Source: Candidatus Lumbricidiphila eiseniae
Lineage (GTDB): Bacteria > Actinomycetota > Actinomycetes > Actinomycetales > Microbacteriaceae
Reading direction: 5' to 3'
Assembly: GCA_002529645.1 (NCBI GenBank)
Contig: NAEP01000025.1
Coordinates: 1-51,545, forward strand
DNA length: 51,545 nt
Positions 7,841 through 16,196 of this stretch are shown piece by piece. The translations under genes and the position numbers were made by a program. The stretch's first letter is position 1. Every line of letters starts with the position of its first letter. Under the pieces are notes generated by a model that searched no databases, had not been told where the DNA came from, and was given only the letters and a program-made list of their open reading frames with translations.

Positions 7841-8940
7841 TGCTGAACGGTTCCCAGAAAGCGCTCCGCCCTCGAATTCGGGACAGCGTTCTCGTCTTCT
7901 CACGGGGGGACATTTTGCAGTTCTTCTGCACGATGGAACTCCGTGTGAAAGAATTTAACGTCCCCGATTTCGTAACCGAGCTCATACCCCTACTGGATGG
8001 CACTCGGACTGTTGCGGAGTTGGAATTCGCGATGCAGAGCTCCCACGGATACTCTTCAGAGGTACTGGCTGACGTTCTCGGAGTGCTGAGTGAAGAGCGC
8101 CTACTCGATCGAGCTGTGCCTTCCTCCATCACGAGCCACCGCTTCACCCGTCAGGAGCAACTGTTCGAAGAGTTTATCGCCTCCTATCCGCAACTGCCTG
8201 ACTCACCCCAGGTTCTGCAAGATCGCCTGGCACAGGCCCGGGTTGTGATCGTGGGAATGGGCGGCGCTGGAAGCTGGGTGTTGCAACCGCTTGTCGCTGC
8301 TGGTGTCGGGCGATTCGATATCCTCGACCCGGACGTGGTAGACGTAACAAACCTGAACCGCCAAGTTCTCTTCACCGAAGCGGATCTTGGAAAATCGAAA
8401 GTTAATGCCGCTGCAGGAAAAGCGTTGATGATCAATACCGCCGTTCAGATTAAAGCTCACCGTCAACGTGTGGAGTCACCGGACGACCTCAGCACAGCAC
8501 TCAGCAGTGCGGATCTGATCGTCAACTGTGCGGATGAGCCGAGCGTTGTTGCCGCGTCAGACACTGTGGCAGCTGCCGCCCAGCGCGCCGGTGTGGCTCA
8601 CCTTGTTGGGGGTGCCTACGGGGGAAACCTCGGGGTCTTGGGGATTAGCGTCATACCTGGACAAACTGTGTGTTGGGAATGTGTTCGTGCCGAGACAGTC
8701 AATGACCATGGCCGAGCAGAAATGGTAGCTCTGAAAGGGCGAACGCGCAGCGGCGGGAGCCTCGCTCCGGTGTCAGGCATTGTTGGGAATTTCATTGCCT
8801 GGGAAGCGCTGAGGATTCTACTAGGCCTCCCACTCGGATTGTCAAACCAAGTACGGGAGCTGGATATTATGACGCTCGAATGGCGTGTCCGGCCGGTATC
8901 CGCGCGTCCGAGTTGCACTAACTGTTCACACCTCGCGTAG
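7837..8940 (+). CDS. RRE-E1 (ThiF/MccB-like) peptide-adenylating enzyme candidate
   Basis: 367 residues; ATG overlaps the permease stop. Residues about 14-92 look like a winged-helix RiPP recognition element (strands VLVFSRG and VKEFNV, then LIPLLDGTRTVAEL). Residues 136-355 are an E1/ThiF fold: GMGGAG at 140-145, the LDPDVVDVTNLNRQ segment with Arg175, Lys186/Lys188, and NCADEP at 230-235. Two CxxC pairs (279/282 and 360/363) should bind zinc. I see no separate ubiquitin-like partner or catalytic Cys domain, as in MccB and PaaA, which adenylate a peptide carboxylate. It therefore probably binds the precursor leaders and activates the C-terminal Thr or a side-chain carboxylate. The chemistry that follows is unknown. 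Confidence 0.85.
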   Translation: MMLNGSQKALRPRIRDSVLVFSRGDILQFFCTMELRVKEFNVPDFVTELIPLLDGTRTVAELEFAMQSSHGYSSEVLADVLGVLSEERLLDRAVPSSITSHRFTRQEQLFEEFIASYPQLPDSPQVLQDRLAQARVVIVGMGGAGSWVLQPLVAAGVGRFDILDPDVVDVTNLNRQVLFTEADLGKSKVNAAAGKALMINTAVQIKAHRQRVESPDDLSTALSSADLIVNCADEPSVVAASDTVAAAAQRAGVAHLVGGAYGGNLGVLGISVIPGQTVCWECVRAETVNDHGRAEMVALKGRTRSGGSLAPVSGIVGNFIAWEALRILLGLPLGLSNQVRELDIMTLEWRVRPVSARPSCTNCSHLA

Positions 8941-9383
8941 CTGAGATTGCACTACAGCTGACGGTCACGCTTCGGATTGATCGGGTTCATGCCTTACGTA
9001 ATTGTGTGATGGACCAAGGGCGGGTGGCGACCCGAAGGACGACATGACAAGCTGCCGTTCCTGTCTGCCCTCCAGTCTTTGGTGAGTCTCGCTCAGCGTT
9101 TGGAAGTACGCACGCGCTAGTCTTTGGTGTCGGGTTGTCGTTCGGTCTCGCTCAGCGGCTTGCTGGTCGGCTTCCCACGTCGCTTTTCGACGAGAAGCAG
9201 GATCACACGGCAACATAGAACCAGAGAAACCACCAGAGTGCTGCACCTCCGACTAGAATCCGCTGCAAATATCCACGGCGTTGCACCGCATCACCCGTTG
9301 CGAAACGTGCACAGACTCCTCTTCAGCTGTGATGAGCTCCACGTTTGCTGTTTTCAAAACGCCCCCGACGTACGGAGAGATCG
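8941..9383 (+). other. Gene-free stretch right of the peptide cluster
   Basis: About 440 bases with no convincing gene. A reverse frame at 8965-9246 is open but has no recognisable pattern. Two imperfect copies of a GTCTTTGGTG...GTCTCGCTCAGCG pattern lie at about 9074-9097 and 9120-9157. This looks like a scar or border of the cluster. Confidence 0.5.
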
Positions 9384-10691
9384 ATGACCACAGCGGTTTC
9401 ACCGCGCGCAATTCTGAGCAACCGATCCGTTGTGTGGGGTGCATTCCTGCTTGTGCACGTGTACCTGTGCTGGGTCAACATCGCGTGCCCACAGGGATCC
9501 ATGAATGATCCCACTATGGTGTACAAGCAGTGGGTTGATCAGAGCCTCATCGGCAGTGGCCACCGGGTGGGTATCGACATCGCATGGGTGTATCCCGCAC
9601 TCGCGTTCATTCCGATGGTGCTCACGCGATTCTTTTCCGATGCCCTCATTGGGCAATCCTGGCTCGTCATGGTCACGGCGCTGGACGCGATTGTCATGTA
9701 CGCGCTCACTCGCCGCAGTTCACTCAGGTCCTCGTCGGCCATCCCGGTCGGACGCTGCATGGCGTGCTGGTGGTGGCTCGTGTTCCTCGTGCTTCTCGGT
9801 CCGATTTCACTCGCAAGACTCGACGCGATCTCGGCTGCTCTGGGTATTCTCGGGCTGTTGTGGGCGGTTCGGCGCCCGGTCGTTGCCGGGGTTATCACCG
9901 CTATCGCGATGTGGATCAAAGTGTGGCCGGTGGGGCTTGTTATCGTCATGTTTGTCACCCTGCGTCGCACACGGAGTCTTGTGCTGTCGGCTGTGTCTAT
10001 CGTGTCTTCGGGAGTCATTTTGGTCTGCCTGTCACTGGGGTCAGGGCTGAAAGTATTTGGTTTCCTGACCCAACAGACCGGTCGGGGCATCCAGCTGGAA
10101 TCGCCGTTCGCGCTCATATGGTTGGGGCAAAGGATCCTCGGCGTGCCGGGGATCTCCGTAGATTACTCGCTGGAACAGCTCACCTATGAGATTAACGGAC
10201 CCGGTGCCGATACGGTCGTTGCGATGAGCACCCTGGCCCTAGTGCTCGGAATTATTGCCGTTACCATTATTGCGAGCTGGGCGGTGGCACGGGGCGCTGG
10301 GTTCACCGCCGTGGCGCCACCGTTTGCGCTCGGAATGGTGACGGTGCTTATGCTCGGGAACAAGGTGGGGTCGCCGCAGTTTGTGAGTTGGCTCTCGGTG
10401 CCGATTGTGTTCGGTCTGGTCCTGTGGCGTCTCGAATTCCACATTCCCGCGCTGATTACCCTCGAAATCGCGCTTGTGACCCAACTGATCTACCCCACGT
10501 GGTACGACCAGTTGATCAGTGTCGCCCCGTTCATGGTGATCCTTCTCGCCCTCAAGACAGCGGGAATTGTGGCACTTTTCGTCTGGTCGGTACGGGCACT
10601 TCTGCGGGTCGAACGCACCCAGATCCGTCGCACTGCGGTTGCCGTGGGCGGCACGGTGCCTGAATCGGCGGCGCTGAGTCGTGCCGGATAG
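9384..10691 (+). CDS. Polytopic membrane protein, GT87/DUF2029-like mannosyltransferase candidate (paralogue 2)
   Basis: 435 residues from ATG 9384 with GGAGA upstream. It shares with the gene at 765-2039 the blocks WVYP, a WWW..FLVLLGP helix, AMWIKVWP, GRGIQLESPFA and GNKVGSPQFVSW, in the same order and spacing, so both come from one duplication. About ten membrane helices are visible. Probable role is transfer of a sugar from a polyprenyl-phosphate donor to an outer-face acceptor. The MFS gene follows after 35 bases and may be cotranscribed. The peptide cluster and the thiamine-binding gene sit between the two paralogues. Confidence 0.75.
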   Translation: MTTAVSPRAILSNRSVVWGAFLLVHVYLCWVNIACPQGSMNDPTMVYKQWVDQSLIGSGHRVGIDIAWVYPALAFIPMVLTRFFSDALIGQSWLVMVTALDAIVMYALTRRSSLRSSSAIPVGRCMACWWWLVFLVLLGPISLARLDAISAALGILGLLWAVRRPVVAGVITAIAMWIKVWPVGLVIVMFVTLRRTRSLVLSAVSIVSSGVILVCLSLGSGLKVFGFLTQQTGRGIQLESPFALIWLGQRILGVPGISVDYSLEQLTYEINGPGADTVVAMSTLALVLGIIAVTIIASWAVARGAGFTAVAPPFALGMVTVLMLGNKVGSPQFVSWLSVPIVFGLVLWRLEFHIPALITLEIALVTQLIYPTWYDQLISVAPFMVILLALKTAGIVALFVWSVRALLRVERTQIRRTAVAVGGTVPESAALSRAG

Positions 10692-10726
10692 TCACATCCC
10701 TTCGGGAACCGTGGCAGAATCGACCG

Positions 10727-12019
10727 GTGACTGCCGACCTGAATGTTCCGATACTGAGCAGCCCGGGCTCGGTTCTTAGTCCGAACCGTGTGCGGCTCGC
10801 TCTCGCCGCGCTCATGCTGGGTGGTTTTGCGATTGGGTGCACCGAATTCGTCGCGATGGGGTTGTTGCCGAATATCGCCGCGGATCTGCTCCCGGGACTG
10901 TATGCGCATTCTCCCGCAGCCGCGAACGCGAGTACGGGATGGATGATCACCGCCTACGCGGCGGGTGTTGTGGTTGGAGCACCGACGATTGCCGCGCTCG
11001 CGGCATCCTGGCCCCGCAAGCGTCTCTTGCTCACGCTGCTGTGCGCTTTTGTGGTGGGAACACTCGCGTCGGCGGCACTGCCGAGCGTCGGGTGGGTCAT
11101 CTGCGCCCGGTTTGCGGCGGGTCTGCCGCACGGCGCGTACTTCGGCATCGCCACCCTCGTTGCGGGGAGTTTGCTCGGCCCGAGCAAGCGAGGCCGTGGC
11201 ATTGCCATTGTCATTTCGGGACTGTCGGTAGCGAATATCGTGGGTGTGCCGGTCATCACGTGGCTGGGTCAAATTGCGGGATGGCGCGTGGCCTATCTTG
11301 TTGTTGCGGCGTTGTTTGCGGCGACATTTGTTGCGGTGTGGTGGGCGGTGCCGTGGCAACCGGGTGATGCGGGCGCAACCGCCCGGCGTGAGTTGGCCGC
11401 GTTTGGCCGAGGACAGGTGTGGTTTACGATTGCGACCGTTACGTTCGGCTTCGGCGGATTCTTCGCGGTGTACTCGTATGTCGCGCCGATGGCCACCGAC
11501 GTGTCCGGCCTTCCCGCGGGTGCGGTGCCGTTTGTTTTGATGACGTTCGGCATCGGGATGACGCTCGGTAATATCATCGGCGGTCGCCTGGTGGATTGGA
11601 GTGTGCGCCGTACGCTGTACATTTTCTTTCCCGCGCTTATCGTGTCCTTTGTTCTGTTCGCACTGACCGCACGATACCCGGTGGGGCTGTTCGGTGGATT
11701 TTTCCTTATTGCGATGACAGCATCGGTGCTGAGCCCTGTTATGCAGGCTCGACTCATGGACACTGCACACGAGAGTAAGGCGATTGCGGCATCCCTCAAC
11801 CACTCGGCGTTCAATATTTCCAATAGCCTCGGAGCAATGGCCGGGGGATACGTTATTGCTACCGGCCAGGGGTACATCGCACCGATCTGGGTGGGTGCGG
11901 GGCTCACCGTAATCGGCCTGATACTGGCGGTTCTTTCGTTTGGGTTGGACCGCCGGTGGATTCGCCGTGGTATCCATGTGCCGTATGCGACGGGCGCGAT
12001 CTCGACCGTTGACGTATAG
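10727..12019 (+). CDS. MFS exporter, DHA1 (AraJ/Cml-like)
   Basis: 430 residues from a GTG; twelve hydrophobic segments. The first helix reads GGFAIGCTEFVAMGLLPNIA, the hallmark of the AraJ/chloramphenicol-exporter branch of the DHA1 family, and the loop between helices 2 and 3 has the basic WPRKR motif A remnant. Such proteins are proton-driven exporters of sugars or drugs across the inner membrane. It follows the GT87-like gene by 35 bases and converges with metX. The substrate is unknown; a link to the peptide cluster cannot be excluded but there is an unrelated gene between. Confidence 0.88.
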   Translation: MTADLNVPILSSPGSVLSPNRVRLALAALMLGGFAIGCTEFVAMGLLPNIAADLLPGLYAHSPAAANASTGWMITAYAAGVVVGAPTIAALAASWPRKRLLLTLLCAFVVGTLASAALPSVGWVICARFAAGLPHGAYFGIATLVAGSLLGPSKRGRGIAIVISGLSVANIVGVPVITWLGQIAGWRVAYLVVAALFAATFVAVWWAVPWQPGDAGATARRELAAFGRGQVWFTIATVTFGFGGFFAVYSYVAPMATDVSGLPAGAVPFVLMTFGIGMTLGNIIGGRLVDWSVRRTLYIFFPALIVSFVLFALTARYPVGLFGGFFLIAMTASVLSPVMQARLMDTAHESKAIAASLNHSAFNISNSLGAMAGGYVIATGQGYIAPIWVGAGLTVIGLILAVLSFGLDRRWIRRGIHVPYATGAISTVDV

Positions 12020-12103
12020 CCGATGCTGATTCTGCCGTGGCGCCGCCGTGGCCGCGTCGGGTGACTCAGGGACAGCCCCGATTCGCTCCTTTGTTCCGGC
12101 CAG

Positions 12104-13309
12104 CTATGCGGTGAGTAACTTCGCAATTGCGGCCCCGACGGCGTCATCCTCAATGAGGAAGGCGTCGTGACCGTATTCCGACTGCAACACGATCGGCTCG
12201 AGGCCGTGCACGCTGTGCGGCATGTGTGTCGCGATCTCGCGCTGCGAACTGAGCGGAAAGTAGCGGTCGCTCTCTATACCGAGCACGAGACTGCGAGCCT
12301 GGATGCCGCGCAGTGCCGTCGCGACGGAGCCGCGTCCGCGTCCGACATCGTGTGAGTTCATCGCCTCGGTGAGAATGAGGTAACTGTTTGCGTCGAACCG
12401 GCGGGTGAACCGGTTGCCGTGGAAGTCGAGGTAGGATTCGACCGCAAACCGCCCCTGCCCACCGAGGGGGTTGAGCGTTGACTGCCAGCTCCGGGCAAAC
12501 CGAACATTGAGTTCGTCGGACGTGCGGTAGTTGAGCATTGCCATCCGGCGTGCGAGCGCGAGCCCGCGGGTGGGGCCGTCACCGTCCGGCAGATCGTAAT
12601 AGTTTCCACCGTGGAATGCCGGGTCAGCACGGATGGCTTCGATCTGCACTGAATTCAGCGCGATTTGATCGGCGGATGTCGCCGCGGGTGCCGCGAGCAC
12701 GACGATTCGCTCGACGGCATCGGGTGCTATGATTGCCCATTCGAGTACGTGCATTGCCCCCATCGAGCCACCGATAATAGCGGCAAACCGATCAATCCCG
12801 AGTGTCCGTGCGAACGCAATCTGTGCCCGCACCTGGTCACGAATCGTGAGGAACGGAAACCGTGAGCCCCACTCGCTGTGGTCGGGCGCGAGTGAGGAGG
12901 GACCGGTGCTGCCCTGACATCCCCCCAGCACATTCGGCGCGATGACACAGTATCGTTCAGTGTCGAGCACTCTGCCCGGGCCGACGAGGGTCGGCCACCA
13001 GCCCGAGGTGGGATGTCCCGGCTCCGCCTGTCCGATCACGTGGCTGTCGCCCGTGAGTGCGTGCAGCACAAGTACCGCATTGTCGCAGGCGGGCGAGAGG
13101 ATGCCCCACTGCTCGTACGCAATCCGGACGCCGGGAAGGTGCGCGCCGGACTCCAACTCGATGTCACCCACGGTCGTGAACCGGCGATTGCCGATCGGGT
13201 CTCCCTCTCGCCACGCTCCGGAGGCCGGAGGCCGCCCGGCGAGGGTCAACGCGCGCGCGTCGGTGATGAAGCTCGCGGGTGCGGCGTTCGCCTGGGTCTG
13301 AAAATCCAC
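12104..13309 (-). CDS. metX: Homoserine O-acetyltransferase
   Basis: 401 residues from a GTG. An alpha/beta-hydrolase of the MetX family: the oxyanion/HALTGDSHV segment, nucleophile elbow GGSMGAMH, ESDRYFP carrying the catalytic Asp, and YGHDAFL carrying the catalytic His. It acetylates homoserine with acetyl-CoA at the start of the methionine branch. It lies 154 bases downstream of metY on the same strand, the common actinobacterial pairing for direct sulfhydrylation. The substrate homoserine would come from hom at 26732-28045. The exact start is not firm, since the ribosome site AAAGGG is very close to the GTG. Confidence 0.95.
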   Translation of the reverse strand: MDFQTQANAAPASFITDARALTLAGRPPASGAWREGDPIGNRRFTTVGDIELESGAHLPGVRIAYEQWGILSPACDNAVLVLHALTGDSHVIGQAEPGHPTSGWWPTLVGPGRVLDTERYCVIAPNVLGGCQGSTGPSSLAPDHSEWGSRFPFLTIRDQVRAQIAFARTLGIDRFAAIIGGSMGAMHVLEWAIIAPDAVERIVVLAAPAATSADQIALNSVQIEAIRADPAFHGGNYYDLPDGDGPTRGLALARRMAMLNYRTSDELNVRFARSWQSTLNPLGGQGRFAVESYLDFHGNRFTRRFDANSYLILTEAMNSHDVGRGRGSVATALRGIQARSLVLGIESDRYFPLSSQREIATHMPHSVHGLEPIVLQSEYGHDAFLIEDDAVGAAIAKLLTA

Positions 13310-13463
13310 CCTTTGATTCTCACGAGTTTTGTGCGCTTGTGCGCGATTGTTACGCGGAAATCGGGGGGAGCGGTTGGCGTAGGCCGCAGGAGAGCATGTT
13401 CGCGCTCGATTGTTTCACTCGTGGCGTACCACGGCGCTCATCCTGCCGGGTTCCGGAGTCGGA

Positions 13464-14786
13464 CTAGGGAAGCCGCGCTGCCGCTGCCGCGAAGCGGGCG
13501 CAGGTCAGGCCCGCATCGAGATCCGTCTTGAGATCCTCGACATTCTCAATCCCGATCGACAGGCGAACCAGTCCCGGGGTAACCCCGGCGGTCAGCTGCT
13601 GTTCGGGGGTCAGCTGCGAGTGGGTTGTCGATGCCGGGTGAATGACCAGTGAGCGGACATCCCCAATGTTTGCGAGGTGTGAAAACAGGGAGAGTGAGTT
13701 AACAAGCGCCCGCCCCGCGTCTACACCCCCCTTGAGCTCGAACGAGACGACCGCGCCGACGCCCTTGGGCGCGTAGCGGTTGGCATTGGCGTACCACGGG
13801 CTGGAGGGCAGTCCGGAGTAGTTGACGTGTGCGACATCCGGGTGAACATCGAGCCATTCTGCGATCTCCTGCGCGTTCTGCACGTGCCGTTCCATTCGCA
13901 GTGAGAGAGTTTCGATGCCCTGGATAAGTTGCCAGGCGCTCGCGGGCGCAATCGCGGCGCCGAGATCGCGCAACAGCTGCACCCGGGCCTTGATGATGTA
14001 GGCGAGGCTGTCGCCGAGGATGCCGGTGTAGCTGGCGCCGTGGTATGACGGGTCGGGCTCGGTGAGGTCGGGGAACTTGTCCACATGCTGTGACCACGGA
14101 AAAGTGCCCCCGTCGACAATAATTCCGCCGATCACCGTGCCGTGGCCGCCGAGGAATTTTGTTGCCGAGTGCACAACGATGTCGGCACCGTGCTCAAGCG
14201 GGCGGATGAGGTACGGTGTGGCGATGGTGTTGTCGACAATGAGCGGGATGCCGCTCTCGTGCGCGATGGTCGCGACGGAGGCGATATCAAGGACATTGAC
14301 CCGCGGATTTCCGATCGTTTCGGCGAACAGGAGCTTTGTGTTGGGGCGGATGGCTCGCCGCCACTCGGCAGGGTCATCCTGATTCTCAACGAACGTTGTG
14401 TCGATACCCAGGCGTGCCAGCGTGTAGCGGAAAAGGTTGTACGTGCCGCCGTAGACCGACGCTGACGACACAATGTGATCGCCCGCGCGGGCAATATTGA
14501 GAACCGCGATTGATTCGGCCGCCTGTCCGCTTGCGAGAAGGAGTGCGCCGGTGCCACCTTCGAGCGCGGCAAGTCGCTCTTCAACGACCGCCTGGGTTGG
14601 GTTTTGGATGCGGGTGTAGATATTGCCGACCTCGGTGAGGGCGAAAAGACGCTCCGCATGATCGGTATTGTTAAAGACGAAAGACGTCGTCTGGTAGATC
14701 GGGGTAGCGCGGGCGTTCGTAAGGGGGTCGGGTGTGGCACCGGAGTGCACCTGCTTTGTCTCGAAGCACCAGTTCACGTCGCTCAT
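13464..14786 (-). CDS. metY: O-acetylhomoserine sulfhydrylase
   Basis: 440 residues, ATG five bases after GGAAAGG. A Cys/Met-metabolism PLP enzyme: TRIQNPTQAVVEERLAALEGG near the N-terminus (shown as TRIQNPT and EERLAALEGG), ASGQAAE, VDNT.ATPYL and the PLP-lysine motif HSATKFLGGHG. The length of about 440 and the long insertions mark the MetY type rather than cystathionine gamma-synthase. It makes homocysteine from O-acetylhomoserine and sulfide in the cytosol. It is transcribed ahead of metX. Confidence 0.95.
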   Translation of the reverse strand: MSDVNWCFETKQVHSGATPDPLTNARATPIYQTTSFVFNNTDHAERLFALTEVGNIYTRIQNPTQAVVEERLAALEGGTGALLLASGQAAESIAVLNIARAGDHIVSSASVYGGTYNLFRYTLARLGIDTTFVENQDDPAEWRRAIRPNTKLLFAETIGNPRVNVLDIASVATIAHESGIPLIVDNTIATPYLIRPLEHGADIVVHSATKFLGGHGTVIGGIIVDGGTFPWSQHVDKFPDLTEPDPSYHGASYTGILGDSLAYIIKARVQLLRDLGAAIAPASAWQLIQGIETLSLRMERHVQNAQEIAEWLDVHPDVAHVNYSGLPSSPWYANANRYAPKGVGAVVSFELKGGVDAGRALVNSLSLFSHLANIGDVRSLVIHPASTTHSQLTPEQQLTAGVTPGLVRLSIGIENVEDLKTDLDAGLTCARFAAAAARLP

Positions 14787-15082
14787 ATTTGCCTTTCCGC
14801 GGCGCCTGTGGAAGGGCCTGTTGCCACGGTATTGGGTGGGGGAACTGACCGCAAGAGAAGGTGCAATCTGGCGTCACGGAGGGAGATAGCCAACTGTTCG
14901 GGGCCATGACGCCCCGCTCATCACACTGCATTGGTTTGGGGGTGACGTGTCACTGAGCCCTGCCCTGCGTCGGCACGCACGCGTCTTGCCAATACGGTGC
15001 ACTTATCACAACGGTATAAATATCAGAAATATAACAATGAAAGATGATCGTATCTGCTAGAGGATACGAGAATGGAGCAGTG
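14787..15082. promoter_or_regulatory. Divergent control region of metY and the dehydrogenase gene
   Basis: Nearly 300 bases between divergent genes. The metY leader side has a GGGGC/GCCCC hairpin (about 14903-14918) and, next to the start, a GCC.TTCC/GGAA.GGC hairpin, so a structured leader is possible, but I could not fit it to a known SAM-riboswitch consensus. The other side (about 15000-15045) is strikingly AT-rich for this genome and probably holds the dehydrogenase promoter. Confidence 0.4.
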
Positions 15083-16117
15083 ATGCGCGCAGTAGTATTT
15101 ACCGCCGAAAAACGCCTGGCAATCGAAGATCGTGACATTCCGATACCGGGATTCAAGGAAATTCTTATCAAAACTGCGGCGGTGGGGATATGTGGAACCG
15201 ACACCCACGTCTTCGACGGAGAATTCGAAGGCACAGTCTTTCCGCTGGTCCCCGGCCACGAGGCAACCGGCACAATCATTGAGATGGGTGCGGGTGTCAG
15301 CAGAGGAGTCTGTGATTTTGCGATCGGCGACAGAGTCGCCGTTAATCCGAGCACAACGTGTGGTGAGTGCGAGTTTTGCCTGAACGGTCACCACAACCTC
15401 TGTCGATTCTGGAACGGGCTTGGCGTGGTCGCATCGGATGGCGCAGCGCAGGAGTACTTCCTGGCTCCGGCGCACAATGTGTACCGGCTCAAGAGCGACA
15501 CAGACATTTTTCACGCGGCTCTGATCGAACCACTTGCCTGTGCGATTCGTGGGTGGGATGTGCTGCCGCGACGCCTGGGTGACCACGTGTTGGTGTATGG
15601 CTCCGGCACGATGGGTCTGCTTATGGCACAGCTTGCAACACGAGCCGGTGCCGCGTCAGTGAGCATTGTCGACCTCAACACGGAGCGCCTTGCAACGGCA
15701 GCGGACTGCGGCATCCGCAACCGCTTTACCTCGCCGGACGAAGCTGACCGTAAGAAGTGGGATGTCGTCATTGATTGCACGGGAAGTATCAGCGCAATCG
15801 AGGATGGGTTGACGAGAGTGAAACCGGCCGGTTTCTTTCAGAATTTTGGTGTTGCACCCACCCATAAAACTGCCAACTACTCACCATTTCGGGTTTATCG
15901 CGACGAGATTTCTATTGTCGGAACGATGGCCGTGCTCAATTCGTTTGGCAGGGCGGTTGAAATGTTCGAGGCGGGTGTTATCAATGCTGCAGCAATGATT
16001 AGTCATTCCTTCACGATGGACGATTACTCGGTGGCGTTGGAGATGTTCCGATCGGGACAGGGACGGAAGTTGCAGATCCGACCACATGACACCGAATCCC
16101 GGGTTCTTGTGCCGTGA
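15083..16117 (+). CDS. Zinc-dependent medium-chain polyol/sugar dehydrogenase
   Basis: 344 residues from ATG 15083 (GGAG upstream). The catalytic-zinc motif GICGTDTHVF, GHEATGTI, the four-Cys structural zinc loop CGECEFCLNGHHNLC, and a Rossmann VYGSGTMGLLMAQ are all present, so this is an MDR-family NAD(P)-dependent dehydrogenase close to sorbitol/threonine/tetritol dehydrogenases. The DAK-type kinase gene starts 79 bases later, so the pair may oxidise a polyol to a ketose and then phosphorylate it. The actual substrate is not visible. Confidence 0.9.
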   Translation: MRAVVFTAEKRLAIEDRDIPIPGFKEILIKTAAVGICGTDTHVFDGEFEGTVFPLVPGHEATGTIIEMGAGVSRGVCDFAIGDRVAVNPSTTCGECEFCLNGHHNLCRFWNGLGVVASDGAAQEYFLAPAHNVYRLKSDTDIFHAALIEPLACAIRGWDVLPRRLGDHVLVYGSGTMGLLMAQLATRAGAASVSIVDLNTERLATAADCGIRNRFTSPDEADRKKWDVVIDCTGSISAIEDGLTRVKPAGFFQNFGVAPTHKTANYSPFRVYRDEISIVGTMAVLNSFGRAVEMFEAGVINAAAMISHSFTMDDYSVALEMFRSGQGRKLQIRPHDTESRVLVP

Positions 16118-16196
16118 CTGCCCCCACAACAACCACCAAAAAAGCTCGACCGATTCCCACCGGGAAGCGGTTTGTGGGTGCGATCGGAAGGAATCC

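Noticed and set aside
3077..8940. Classification as lanthipeptide, lasso peptide, thiopeptide or sactipeptide
   Set aside because: None of the defining enzymes (LanM/LanB/LanC, asparagine-synthetase-like cyclase, YcaO, radical SAM) is encoded nearby.
3077..8940. Standard microcin C-type peptidyl-nucleotide locus
   Set aside because: The E1 is similar in type, but the peptides lack a C-terminal Asn and carry conserved Cys, and an acyltransferase is present.
8965..9246. 93-codon reverse frame right of the peptide cluster
   Set aside because: Charged low-quality sequence, no ribosome site and no family; left as unexplained intergenic DNA.
10490..11977. 495-codon open frame on the reverse strand
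   Set aside because: It lies opposite the MFS gene and the end of the GT87-like gene, is rich in Arg, His, Gln and Asn as antisense frames of GC-rich genes are, and shows no domain.
14787..14940. SAM-IV or SAM-I riboswitch before metY
   Set aside because: Hairpins exist, but I could not line up the conserved core of either class.
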